64,000 nucleotides of DNA. Origin: an uncultured beta proteobacterium. GTDB taxonomy: Bacteria > Pseudomonadota > Gammaproteobacteria > Burkholderiales > Burkholderiaceae_C. This document shows positions 15,516 through 24,130 of this stretch, piece after piece. The notes under the pieces were generated by a model. That model saw only the letters and a list, made by a program, of their open reading frames with translations, searched no databases and was not told the origin of the DNA. Made by a program: the position numbers and the translations under genes. The stretch spans positions 62,001 through 126,000 of the forward strand of contig CAIJRK010000023.1 of NCBI GenBank assembly GCA_903823025.1, written 5' to 3'. Positions within the stretch are counted from its first letter, which is position 1. Every line of letters begins with the position of its first letter.

Positions 15516-17984
15516 TCAATTGGGGAAAGACGCAGGAATGCGTGATGCAGGGCTTGGCAAGGTCAAGGCCACCAGCAAGAGTAGATAGAAAATCCAGCCT
15601 AGCCGGGGCACATCGAGCAAGCTGTCGAATAAACCGACGACGGTAAACCCCAGTAAACCAGCGGCCAGGGCGGGGGCTAGCGGATGACTGCGAGCCGCGC
15701 CCAAACTGGTGCGCCACACAGCGCCCACCAGTAGCAGGCTGAAAATTGAGATGCCTATCAAGCCTTGGTCAAACAAGATATTCATCAACAGGTTCTTGAT
15801 ATGCCAAGGCAGGTGGTAGCGGTCACTTGAAAAAAACCAGTGCGCCATGTTGTCAGAAAAATTTCCATTCGTCAGCAGCTGACGTCCATCTGCACGGGTC
15901 AAGGCGACGTGTGTTATGTCAACCAGACCGCCGCGTGAGGCCACGGCCATTGAGAAGGCTAGCAAGCGCGGTGCATACCAAGCACCGCGTGTAACGTCAT
16001 CGCCTTGTAGTTCTACACGCAAGTCCTGCCATACGTTAGGAATGCCCTTGAGGTTTGCTTGCCTGATGACGCAAGCTTGGTTGTAGAGCAGGTGTTTTTC
16101 ACACACTTCAAAGTGCAAACTCACGGCTTGATCAGTGCGCACGCGGGCGGTGACGATAGCGGCGCGGCCCGGTTCTACTGTGCGTTGTGTGACGCGCAGC
16201 ATTTCGCCCCAGCCATTAGCCAGCGAGCCGCCTGTGAGGGTGAGGTAGTGGTTGGCTCCATCGTGTTTGAGTCGGTAGTCGCCCGGATGTTCTTCGGGTT
16301 TGCCGGTGAGAAAGTAGTGGGCTGCAAAGCGTCCCAGCCCTTTGCCCAGCCACTCATCCGCCTGGCTATGCAGCATGTCGCGCCCCAGTTGCCAATGGGC
16401 GAGTCGGCTACCGTAGTCGTGTGCGCCGGTGGCAAACCGTTCCGTCATGTAGCTGCCGCCGCCAAAGACACCAACCAGCGCCGCCACCAGACCCATGACG
16501 CCTGCCGTGCTGGCTTGCCAGCGCACAGCTTCGGGCCAGAGTGGTTGACGCGACACGACCGCTGCCGCGCCGATTCCTAAAACGACTAACAACACGGGGG
16601 CGGCGTGTTGCCATCCGGGCGCATCGCCCCAATGCTTCGCCACCAGCGCCGTACTCACGACGGTGGCTAAAAAGCTGGCAAAGGCGAGCGGGCCTGCCAG
16701 TAAAAAACGGACAGTTTTGGCGCGTTCCAAGCCCAGAAAAACGGCACACAGAAAGGCGGCTAATCCCCAAGCCAGGTAGGCACCTTTGGCAATAAACGCG
16801 TCTAGCGCCACCGCCCATAAAACCAGCATCACGCCTAACCCCAGGCCCAGCAACCATTGGCGCAACCGCCAGTCGCGCAGCACGCGTACCAACGCCAGCA
16901 TGAGCGCTACCGTGCCCAATAAGGCGGCCATGCCCCGGTAGCCACTGGTCTTAAACACCCAAATGGCACCGACGGCAAATCCTGCCGTTAGCCACCCAGC
17001 GGCGAATAAATGAAAGCGGGTGGCTGGCCTCTGTTGTTTTTGCTGGCGCGCGTGCAAGCCCAGAAACACGGCAGTACCGACTGGAATAGCCAGATAAACA
17101 CCGCGTGAAAAAGTGGTTAAACAGGCGTAAGCCGCCAGCGCCAGCACGGCACTTGCCATGAGCCAGCGTCCTGGTTTTTTGGCAAGCAAAAATTCACGCA
17201 GCGCAAAAGGAACGGTCAAGGCCAGAAAACCATCCAGCGCTGCACCGCCGACATGCATTTCCCAAAACAGGGCGGTGGTGCGGTAGTCGGAAGAAAAATT
17301 CAAAAAATCCGTGAAGGCTATGCGCTCCCAGAGGGTCGCCAGTGAGGTCGCTGCCAAGCCCAGCATCAACCCTTGTGTCAGTAAGTTTTGAGTCTGCAGG
17401 GGCTGTGCCTGATGCGCTATCCGCCAAAGCGGTAGCAACAAACAAGCGCCCACCCAACTTTTGGCAATACGCAGGCTATTCATGGGTTCGTGATAGCCCT
17501 GAAACCAGCCAAAGACAAAGCCACCTGCATCCAAGAAACCACGCAACAGGGCGACGAGTATCGACACCCCAAACAAAGCGACCAGCAGCCAGGTGAGCGC
17601 GTGCGTAGCGTCGGGCTTACCGCACTGATCAGGTGGTGCGATCAGTGCCCATCGGGTGTAGCCCGCTGTCGCCACGGCGAGGATGAGCAAGTCGAGTTCT
17701 TCAAACGTCAACCAGCCGCTCCAGGGCGCAAATCCAATCAGCGGCAATAGCGCGGGTAGCAGCATCAACCAGCAGTTAGGGAGATGGTAAAAAAATAGAA
17801 TAAGAACAACAAAAAATCCAGCCATCAAAGGCTGGCCAAGCGGGTAATTGAAACCAAGCAAGAGACCGGCTGCCGCACAAACTAACGAAAAAAAACCGGC
17901 CAGCCAATGAAAACGTGTGCATTGCTTAAGAGGCTGTGGAATTGAAAAAATGGCTGGCATAGTCAAGAGATTCTCTGTCCTCAT
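15516..17984 (-). CDS. O-antigen ligase family protein with large periplasmic insert
   Basis: 822 residues from ATG 17984 (alternative ATG 17960; neither has a clear ribosome site). Around a dozen transmembrane helices and a late region (YHLPWHIKNLLMNILFDQGLIG) typical of O-antigen ligase/Wzy proteins. A soluble segment of about 200 residues lies between the last membrane blocks (about 545-745) and looks beta-rich (LTLTGGSLANGWGEMLRV, AIVTARVRTDQAVSLHFEV), reminiscent of a carbohydrate-binding sandwich. It is probably the polymerase or ligase of the exopolysaccharide, a second such protein besides 935-2239. It is divergent from the GtrB-like gene at 18140. Confidence 0.82.
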   Translation of the reverse strand: MRTENLLTMPAIFSIPQPLKQCTRFHWLAGFFSLVCAAAGLLLGFNYPLGQPLMAGFFVVLILFFYHLPNCWLMLLPALLPLIGFAPWSGWLTFEELDLLILAVATAGYTRWALIAPPDQCGKPDATHALTWLLVALFGVSILVALLRGFLDAGGFVFGWFQGYHEPMNSLRIAKSWVGACLLLPLWRIAHQAQPLQTQNLLTQGLMLGLAATSLATLWERIAFTDFLNFSSDYRTTALFWEMHVGGAALDGFLALTVPFALREFLLAKKPGRWLMASAVLALAAYACLTTFSRGVYLAIPVGTAVFLGLHARQQKQQRPATRFHLFAAGWLTAGFAVGAIWVFKTSGYRGMAALLGTVALMLALVRVLRDWRLRQWLLGLGLGVMLVLWAVALDAFIAKGAYLAWGLAAFLCAVFLGLERAKTVRFLLAGPLAFASFLATVVSTALVAKHWGDAPGWQHAAPVLLVVLGIGAAAVVSRQPLWPEAVRWQASTAGVMGLVAALVGVFGGGSYMTERFATGAHDYGSRLAHWQLGRDMLHSQADEWLGKGLGRFAAHYFLTGKPEEHPGDYRLKHDGANHYLTLTGGSLANGWGEMLRVTQRTVEPGRAAIVTARVRTDQAVSLHFEVCEKHLLYNQACVIRQANLKGIPNVWQDLRVELQGDDVTRGAWYAPRLLAFSMAVASRGGLVDITHVALTRADGRQLLTNGNFSDNMAHWFFSSDRYHLPWHIKNLLMNILFDQGLIGISIFSLLLVGAVWRTSLGAARSHPLAPALAAGLLGFTVVGLFDSLLDVPRLGWIFYLLLLVALTLPSPASRIPASFPN

Positions 17985-18139
17985 CAAAATTTTTATCTTT
18001 TACATTTTGACTTGAGCCGCAGGGTTCTTGCAATGGAACGAAGTCCTATCTTTAGCGCTGCTTGATATCAATCAACTAACAAAAAATATTTCTGTACAAA
18101 ATCAAAGCGTACGTGATGAAAAATTAGGAATAGCTGGCT

Positions 18140-19120
18140 ATGGATAACCATGACACTCATCGTGTTTCTCTCGTGATTCCCGTTTATCGGGGCGAGCACA
18201 CGCTGCGCACTTTGCTTGAAGAAATAGAGCCGCTGACTCATCTGCAGAAAACGGCAGAAGGTCATCTTTTCATCATCTGTGAAGTCCTGTTGGTGCATGA
18301 TTGTGGGCCAGACCGATCCGACCAAATCCTGGAAGCGTTGGGTGATCAATATCCGTTTGTGCAATTAGTGTGGCTATCGCGTAATTTTGGACAACATGCC
18401 GCCACCTTGGCTGGTATGGCCAGTGCGATGGGCGATTGGGTCGTGACCCTTGACGAAGATGGGCAGCAAGACCCGACGGATACAGGCAGCCTGCTGGACT
18501 GGGCATTGGCCTCATCGTTGCAACTGGTGTACGCGCAGCCGGTGAATCCACCACCGCACGGCTGGATGCGAAATTTTTTAAGCCGGATCGCCAAGATGAT
18601 TAGCACGCGCTTGTTGGGAAATAGCGCAATTGGGTGCTTCAATAGTTTCCGACTGGTCGATGGTGAAATCGCAAGAACACTGGCGGCTTTTTGTGGCAAT
18701 GGGGTTTATCTTGACGTTGGTTTGTTTTGGGTCAGCGGGCGCATTGGGCACTGTCCGGTTCGGCTGAGAAATGAGATGGGACGCCCTTCGGGTTATTCCT
18801 ACTTCAAACTGTTCGGACATTTCTGGAATCTGATTCTGACAACCGGCACGCGCCCGTTGCGATTGATCACCATCGTCGGATTTTTTTCGATGATTCTGGC
18901 TGTCACCATTGCGGCTTATGCCCTCTATGGCAAGCTTTACGGCCAAGTGCCGGTTCAAGGCTGGGCCTCTATATTGATTGTGGTGGCCTTCTTCTCGGGC
19001 AGCATTCTGACTGCGCTCGGAGTCATCGCGGAGTACCTCGCTGTCACTATGGGAATTGTCATGGGAAAGCCTTTGTATGTTGTTAGTAGCAAACCAACGC
19101 GTCCGGTGATTCGCTCATGA
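18140..19120 (+). CDS. glycosyltransferase family 2, GtrB/ArnC/dolichol-phosphate-mannose-synthase type
   Basis: 326 residues. An N-terminal GT-A domain (VSLVIPVYRGEHTL, then TLDEDGQQDP with the DxD-like acidic motif) is followed by two C-terminal membrane helices (about 236-256 and 270-295). This build loads a sugar onto undecaprenyl phosphate. The downstream GtrA and polytopic membrane protein suggest a Gtr-type three-part side-chain glycosylation pathway. It ends in an ATGA overlap with the epimerase gene. Confidence 0.88.
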   Translation: MDNHDTHRVSLVIPVYRGEHTLRTLLEEIEPLTHLQKTAEGHLFIICEVLLVHDCGPDRSDQILEALGDQYPFVQLVWLSRNFGQHAATLAGMASAMGDWVVTLDEDGQQDPTDTGSLLDWALASSLQLVYAQPVNPPPHGWMRNFLSRIAKMISTRLLGNSAIGCFNSFRLVDGEIARTLAAFCGNGVYLDVGLFWVSGRIGHCPVRLRNEMGRPSGYSYFKLFGHFWNLILTTGTRPLRLITIVGFFSMILAVTIAAYALYGKLYGQVPVQGWASILIVVAFFSGSILTALGVIAEYLAVTMGIVMGKPLYVVSSKPTRPVIRS

Positions 19121-20061
19121 AGATAGCCTGGGTTTTGGGAAGTGGGGGGCTGCTGGGTTCCGCCTTGTGTCGTGTGCTACGGCATCAAGAAACGATCTTG
19201 TTTTCGCCAAAAACACGATTTTTATGGCTTGGTGGCCCGGTGCTTTTTGGGCAGATGCGCGACGCTGTACAGGCCTTCTCGGCGCAAGTCAATGAGGCGG
19301 ATGAATGGGAAATTTATTGGGCTGCAGGGATTGGCACCATGAGCAGTTCGCAAGATAGTCTTGCCCCGGAAACGCAGGCATTGGCAGAGATGCTGGGGCT
19401 TCTCGCCTCAGATCCACGTCTGATGAAAGCGTATGGGTCGTTCGCATTCGCCAGCTCGGCGGGGGCTATTTATGCCGGCTCATCGGATGACATCATGACT
19501 GAGAAAACGTCGCCATTGCCGACAACTTTCTATGCCCATGAAAAACTGAAACAAGAAGAATTGATAAGCACATTTTCCGCTGCACATGACCGAACAAGCA
19601 CACGCATTGCAAGGCTGTCCACGATTTACGGCCCGGGCCAAGCCGCCGGAAAACCACAAGGCCTTCTAACCCACATGGCCCGTCGTATTTTGATAAATCA
19701 ACCCATTCAAATTTACGTCCCCTACGACACGATTCGAGATTACATCGCCGTAGATGATGCCGCCTCAGAAATTATTAGAACGGTGCGAATCAATGATAAA
19801 ACTCTCCGAGTTCTCACCAAAATAGTAGCCTCGGAACATCCCACCACCATCGCTGAAATTATCTCTGTATTTAAAAGAATTACGCGGCGCGCACCTCGGG
19901 TTGTCACGAGTGCCAGCCGCTTGTCGAAACTCTACGCACGACGTGTTCAATTTCGGTCTATCGTCTTGCCAGAATTTGGAAAACTACCTCAAAAGAGTCT
20001 TGCCGTCGGTATTGCGCAGTTGATGACGGCAGAGCGGGCGGCCTTTGTGTTGCGTAAATAA
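19117..20061 (+). CDS. NAD-dependent epimerase/dehydratase family protein
   Basis: 314 residues, extended short-chain dehydrogenase fold: N-terminal GSGGLLGSALC nucleotide-binding loop (a variant of GxxGxxG), SSAGAIYAG, the active-site YAHEK (Tyr-x3-Lys) and RLSTIYGPG. It probably interconverts or reduces a nucleotide-bound or lipid-linked sugar; the substrate cannot be read from the sequence. Translationally coupled to the GtrB-like gene. Confidence 0.85.
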   Translation: MKIAWVLGSGGLLGSALCRVLRHQETILFSPKTRFLWLGGPVLFGQMRDAVQAFSAQVNEADEWEIYWAAGIGTMSSSQDSLAPETQALAEMLGLLASDPRLMKAYGSFAFASSAGAIYAGSSDDIMTEKTSPLPTTFYAHEKLKQEELISTFSAAHDRTSTRIARLSTIYGPGQAAGKPQGLLTHMARRILINQPIQIYVPYDTIRDYIAVDDAASEIIRTVRINDKTLRVLTKIVASEHPTTIAEIISVFKRITRRAPRVVTSASRLSKLYARRVQFRSIVLPEFGKLPQKSLAVGIAQLMTAERAAFVLRK

Positions 20062-20062
20062 A

Positions 20063-20896
20063 ATGGGCGCGCCGCTTGTTTCTGTGTGTATCCCCACCTA
20101 TCGGGGTTCCGCATTTTTATCCGCTTCAATTGAATCGGTATTGCATCAAAGCTATTCAAATTTAGAGATATGGATACTGGATGACAATTCACCCGACGAC
20201 ACCCAGAATTTGGTCGCACGTTATCGTGATTCTCGTATTCATTACCGACGTCATTCCCACAATCTTGGGCCTGAAGGAAATTGGAATCAATGCCTTGAAC
20301 TAGCGCAAGGAAAGTATTTCAAACTACTGCCACACGATGATTTACTGGCCCCGGATTGCCTTACAAAACAGGTTGCCGTACTGGAAGAAGATCGGGCGGG
20401 TGAAATTTCTTTAGTGTTTGGATGGAGAGAAATTATTAATCCTACCGGTCAGGTGTTAATGACACGGGGGCTGCCCCAATCCGTCGCAGGCCGAATGGAT
20501 GGGCGGGAATTGATCAAGCGCTGCATCCGTGCTGGCACCAATTTGATTGGTGAACCGGGAAACGCATTGTTTCGGCGTGATCTGATCAAGCGCGTCGGTC
20601 CCTATGACGCAAGCCATCCCTATCTTGTGGATCTTGATTATTGGTTCAGAATTTTGCTTCATGGTGATGCCCATTACCTCTCAACACAAACGTCCTCATT
20701 TCGGATTAGCCCCGGTTCCTGGAGCGTTGCCATAGGCGTAAAACAGTACCAGGACTTCAAGGGTTTTACCGATAAATTTCATACCGATACAAGATTCAAA
20801 ATTTCACGAACCGACCGTTTGATCGGCCTTGCCAGGGCGCGGTTGAACACGGTTGCGCGGGTCTTTGTTTATCGCTATCTTTTTTCTGGAAAATAA
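20063..20896 (+). CDS. glycosyltransferase family 2
   Basis: 277 residues from the ATG at 20063, right after the epimerase stop. GT-A fold opening VSVCIPTYRGSAFLSASIESVL, ILDDNSPDDTQ, and an acidic LLPHDDLLAPD motif for metal and nucleotide-sugar binding. Soluble, cytoplasmic. It adds one sugar in repeat-unit assembly; donor unknown. The methyltransferase starts 2 bases after it. Confidence 0.88.
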   Translation: MGAPLVSVCIPTYRGSAFLSASIESVLHQSYSNLEIWILDDNSPDDTQNLVARYRDSRIHYRRHSHNLGPEGNWNQCLELAQGKYFKLLPHDDLLAPDCLTKQVAVLEEDRAGEISLVFGWREIINPTGQVLMTRGLPQSVAGRMDGRELIKRCIRAGTNLIGEPGNALFRRDLIKRVGPYDASHPYLVDLDYWFRILLHGDAHYLSTQTSSFRISPGSWSVAIGVKQYQDFKGFTDKFHTDTRFKISRTDRLIGLARARLNTVARVFVYRYLFSGK

Positions 20897-20898
20897 CA

Positions 20899-21606
20899 AT
20901 GACTATCCATATAAAGTATGAAACCCTGGCGAAGCTGCCAGTCGGTCACCCTGTTGATCGGTTGTCTTATATTGCCGATCTGTGCCGAGATAAAACCGTA
21001 CTGGATGTGGGTTGCTACGATGAAACTGCACTTGCTAAACGCGACACTAAATACTGGCTACATGGACGAATTCGCGCTCAGGCACTTCGGGTTGTCGGTG
21101 TCGATAGTTCGAGTCAAATTCCAGAAAATGGAATCCGAACAGGGGGTAATTCGATTATTCACCAAGGCGACGGCGTTGATATAGCGCAAGAAATTTTACA
21201 AGGAGAAAATTTTGAGATTATTGTGGCAGGCGAATTCATTGAGCATATCGAAAACCCTTTGCTTTTTTTTAGGAATATGAAACACACCTTTCCGGGGCGT
21301 GAACTGGTTATTTCTACACCCAATGGTGTCTGCTTTGCCAATACGCTACTTGGAAGTATCGGGCGTGAGGTTCAGCACCCGGATCACTTGCACAACTTTA
21401 CTTTCAAAATTCTCAATACGATGTGTCTGCGTGCAGGCTTTCGAGATTGGGAGATTATTCCCTATCGGTTTTATGCCACTGAGATGATTTTGCAATCCCG
21501 AGGAGTGCGCCGTGGCTTTGTCGTATTCGTCGAACGATGTATCCGGGTTGTTGAGCGATTCCTTCCGCTATTGAGCTTCGGCTATATTGTGCGCGCAAAG
21601 CTTTAA
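20899..21606 (+). CDS. class I SAM-dependent methyltransferase
   Basis: 235 residues. The SAM-binding motif I is TVLDVGCYDETALAKRD, and motif post-I is VVGVDSSSQIP. Then IIVAGEFIEHIENP and ELVISTPNGVC follow the usual methyltransferase order. In this context it most likely O-methylates a sugar, often a chain terminator or a decoration. It sits between a glycosyltransferase and the gtrA-like gene. Confidence 0.82.
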   Translation: MTIHIKYETLAKLPVGHPVDRLSYIADLCRDKTVLDVGCYDETALAKRDTKYWLHGRIRAQALRVVGVDSSSQIPENGIRTGGNSIIHQGDGVDIAQEILQGENFEIIVAGEFIEHIENPLLFFRNMKHTFPGRELVISTPNGVCFANTLLGSIGREVQHPDHLHNFTFKILNTMCLRAGFRDWEIIPYRFYATEMILQSRGVRRGFVVFVERCIRVVERFLPLLSFGYIVRAKL

Positions 21607-21627
21607 GCGTTGTTCTGGAAATAACCC

Positions 21628-22062
21628 TTGATTCACATGATTTTCTTTCACGCTCTTTCATTCAGCTCAAAAACAAATCATGTCATTCGCTTTGTCTTGG
21701 TCGGTGTGCTCAATACTACTTTCAGTTACCTGATTTATGCAGCGTTGTTATTTTTTGGACTCGGTTATCAGCTAGCTAATTTATTCACTTTAGTGGTGGG
21801 TATTTTATTTAGCTTCAAGACCCAAGGCCATCTCGTATTCAATAATTCGGATAACCGTCTGTTGGGTCGTTTTATAGTGAGCTGGGTATTGATCTATTGT
21901 TGTGTCATTATTTTTATAGGTCGCATCATAGGTTTAGGTTTTGATGCCTATGCAGCAGGCGCGCTGGCTTTGCCTTTTAGTATGACACTGTCGTATCTGG
22001 CACAGAAATATTTTGTATTTAGACAAATAAACCGAAATAAATCTGAGGCAGATCATGTCTAA
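21628..22062 (+). CDS. GtrA family membrane protein
   Basis: 144 residues if started at TTG 21628, which has a GGAA seven bases upstream; an ATG at 21637 gives 141 residues. Four transmembrane helices in the GtrA pattern (FVLVGVLNTTFSYLIYAALLFFGLGY, FKTQGHLVFN, LSYLAQKYFVF). GtrA proteins are proposed to flip undecaprenyl-phosphate-linked sugars made by GtrB. It overlaps the following gene by 8 bases. Confidence 0.88.
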   Translation: MIHMIFFHALSFSSKTNHVIRFVLVGVLNTTFSYLIYAALLFFGLGYQLANLFTLVVGILFSFKTQGHLVFNNSDNRLLGRFIVSWVLIYCCVIIFIGRIIGLGFDAYAAGALALPFSMTLSYLAQKYFVFRQINRNKSEADHV

Positions 22063-24112
22063 TTTTACCGATCTAAGCCGGGATATCCGACATCAACGCA
22101 GTCTCCAATGGCTTGCCATCGCCATGATGGTGGCATTCTTGTCGCTTTGGCTTATTCGGGTAACCGGTCATTTGTCATGGATCGCTTGGGTTTCATTTGT
22201 TTTGTTTGTCTCTGTCTGTTTGACCTATGGTCATGCTTTTCTCGTTGTGACGCAGGACGTGATTAACAATAAGGCGGGCGTGTCTTTTCAGTTCCTATGC
22301 GGATTTTTTATATTCAATACGTTGCTCTTCATCTTGTCCCTGGTTTCGCCGTTTGGCATGTTTCTCAATCTTTTTATATTGTTGCTGGGGGCCGTGACTT
22401 GGGTCATCGGCGGTCGCAAGCGTCTGTCACACGTCGATGATTCTTATGCTGAATTACCAAGCCTGTTGTGTATTTTTGTGAGTGGAGTGGCGGCCACATT
22501 GTGGTGCTCAGACTCACAAGCGCCTCTTCTTATTCAGGGGAAAACTGCGATTTATCAAACCTGGCAAGACACATTTATTCATGTCCGGGAGATAAGCGCT
22601 TTTGCACAAGCACATGGCATTGGCACACTTTATGACATCAAACTGTCCGGGGTTCCTGCGCAGATTTATCACTTTGCAAGTTATCTCTCACCAGCGGCTT
22701 TGGCTGCATTGACCGGCACACCCGCGATAGATATTTATTCAAGTTTTCAATTGCCCTTTGGTATTTTTCTGACCGGGCTCGCGGCATTTTCTTTGATTGC
22801 CCCAATTTGGGGGGGCTGGCCTGCACTTGCTGCCACCGCTGCCGTCCTGCTGCTGCCTGACGCCTACCAGCAAGGTTTTGCCAATCGGTATCTCAGTTAC
22901 AACTTTCTGGCGCAGGTCAATCTCGGGATGCTCTACGGGATAGCTTGCATCGCAATCGCCTGGATTTTTATTCTTGAAGGCAGTCGACGAGGAAAAGTAG
23001 TGGCGCTACTCATCGGCTATGTTTTTTTGGCAATCTGTCTTTTTTACAAAGCCCATATTTTCGTAGCAAATGCTTTTTTACTATTGATTTATCCCTGTCT
23101 ATTTTTCCCCACCATAAAGCCAATTTGGCGTTTTTTAACAGGCCTCGGGTTCATCGGTATTTTTGTTTCAGTAGTAGATTTCTCACAAACGATGGCGCGT
23201 GTTCCCGTGATACGACTTGATGGGAGTGGCATCGGGTGGTATGTAGTTCAGTTATTAGGGGATTTTGACAACGGGGTATTAAAGAATTTTTTTACCCAGA
23301 TATTCAAGCATGAACAACATTCAAAGCCGGTGGAAGGTTTGTATGTTGCGGCCATGCTTTTGCTCTCGACATTGGGCCTATGGCTCGTGGCAACTCCTGT
23401 GGTCATCGCCGCTGGACGGACTAAAACGACAGTCGAGATTCTTTTATTTCCACTTTTGATAATGCTCAATTACCTCGTTATGTCGATTGGTTTGGCACTG
23501 GATACACGCGGCGTAGGTACGCCCGACGAGTTGTTGAATCGCCCTTTGGTCTGGACTTATTTTGCCGTGGTTGCATGGGTTGCTGGCGGTCTTTATTTTT
23601 TTTTGATGGGAAATCGCTTGCCACAAAGTCCGATAGCGCGAACCAGCTTGCTCGTCTTGCTGTGTCTTGCGTTGACCGGGCCGTGGATATTTTCTAAAAA
23701 TCTCCAAACTTTTCCGGCCCGGCAAGGAAAGGAAAGCTATGAAGCGTTTAATTCTGTTCCGCTTTGCCTCGTGCGGGCCGCCCAATACATAAGAGACAAC
23801 AGCCGCGCCGACGCCATCATGCAGGATTCGGAGAATGACGCCCGGTTTATCGTCACGGCACTGTCGCAACGGCAGCTCTTTGCTGGACAGAGTTCTTTTG
23901 GCGGCTATTCAAAAGAGCACCAGAAACGTCTTGACGATTTGCTTGCTTTTAAAGGTCTTCGCCAGGCTGAAGACCTGCAGTCTTTTGCTGCATTTCACAC
24001 TATTTCGTGGTACTTGCTTCACCCGGACACGGCGGTTTCCTGGCCGACGCCTATTCTGTCTAAACCGATGTTTGATTGTGATGGTTTTCGTGTTTACCAT
24101 TTTGAAAAATAA
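22055..24112 (+). CDS. polytopic membrane protein, possible GT-C/GtrC-like glycosyltransferase
   Basis: 685 residues with 13 or more hydrophobic helices and a soluble C-terminal tail (about 570-685). I do not recognise a family. An early extracytoplasmic loop has the order WQDTFIHVREISAF, with acidic and His residues, as in GT-C enzymes. Position directly after GtrA, overlapping by 8 bases, and in the same unit as a GtrB-like enzyme makes a GtrC-type transferase the best guess. It is not a proven assignment. Confidence 0.7.
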   Translation: MSNFTDLSRDIRHQRSLQWLAIAMMVAFLSLWLIRVTGHLSWIAWVSFVLFVSVCLTYGHAFLVVTQDVINNKAGVSFQFLCGFFIFNTLLFILSLVSPFGMFLNLFILLLGAVTWVIGGRKRLSHVDDSYAELPSLLCIFVSGVAATLWCSDSQAPLLIQGKTAIYQTWQDTFIHVREISAFAQAHGIGTLYDIKLSGVPAQIYHFASYLSPAALAALTGTPAIDIYSSFQLPFGIFLTGLAAFSLIAPIWGGWPALAATAAVLLLPDAYQQGFANRYLSYNFLAQVNLGMLYGIACIAIAWIFILEGSRRGKVVALLIGYVFLAICLFYKAHIFVANAFLLLIYPCLFFPTIKPIWRFLTGLGFIGIFVSVVDFSQTMARVPVIRLDGSGIGWYVVQLLGDFDNGVLKNFFTQIFKHEQHSKPVEGLYVAAMLLLSTLGLWLVATPVVIAAGRTKTTVEILLFPLLIMLNYLVMSIGLALDTRGVGTPDELLNRPLVWTYFAVVAWVAGGLYFFLMGNRLPQSPIARTSLLVLLCLALTGPWIFSKNLQTFPARQGKESYEAFNSVPLCLVRAAQYIRDNSRADAIMQDSENDARFIVTALSQRQLFAGQSSFGGYSKEHQKRLDDLLAFKGLRQAEDLQSFAAFHTISWYLLHPDTAVSWPTPILSKPMFDCDGFRVYHFEK

Positions 24113-24130
24113 GAAAATTTTGCTGCCTTT

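Noticed and set aside
17985-18139. Promoter with TTGATA at 18062 for the GtrB-like gene
   Set aside because: The only matching -10 candidates are poor or at a 19-base spacing, so it was not listed as a feature.
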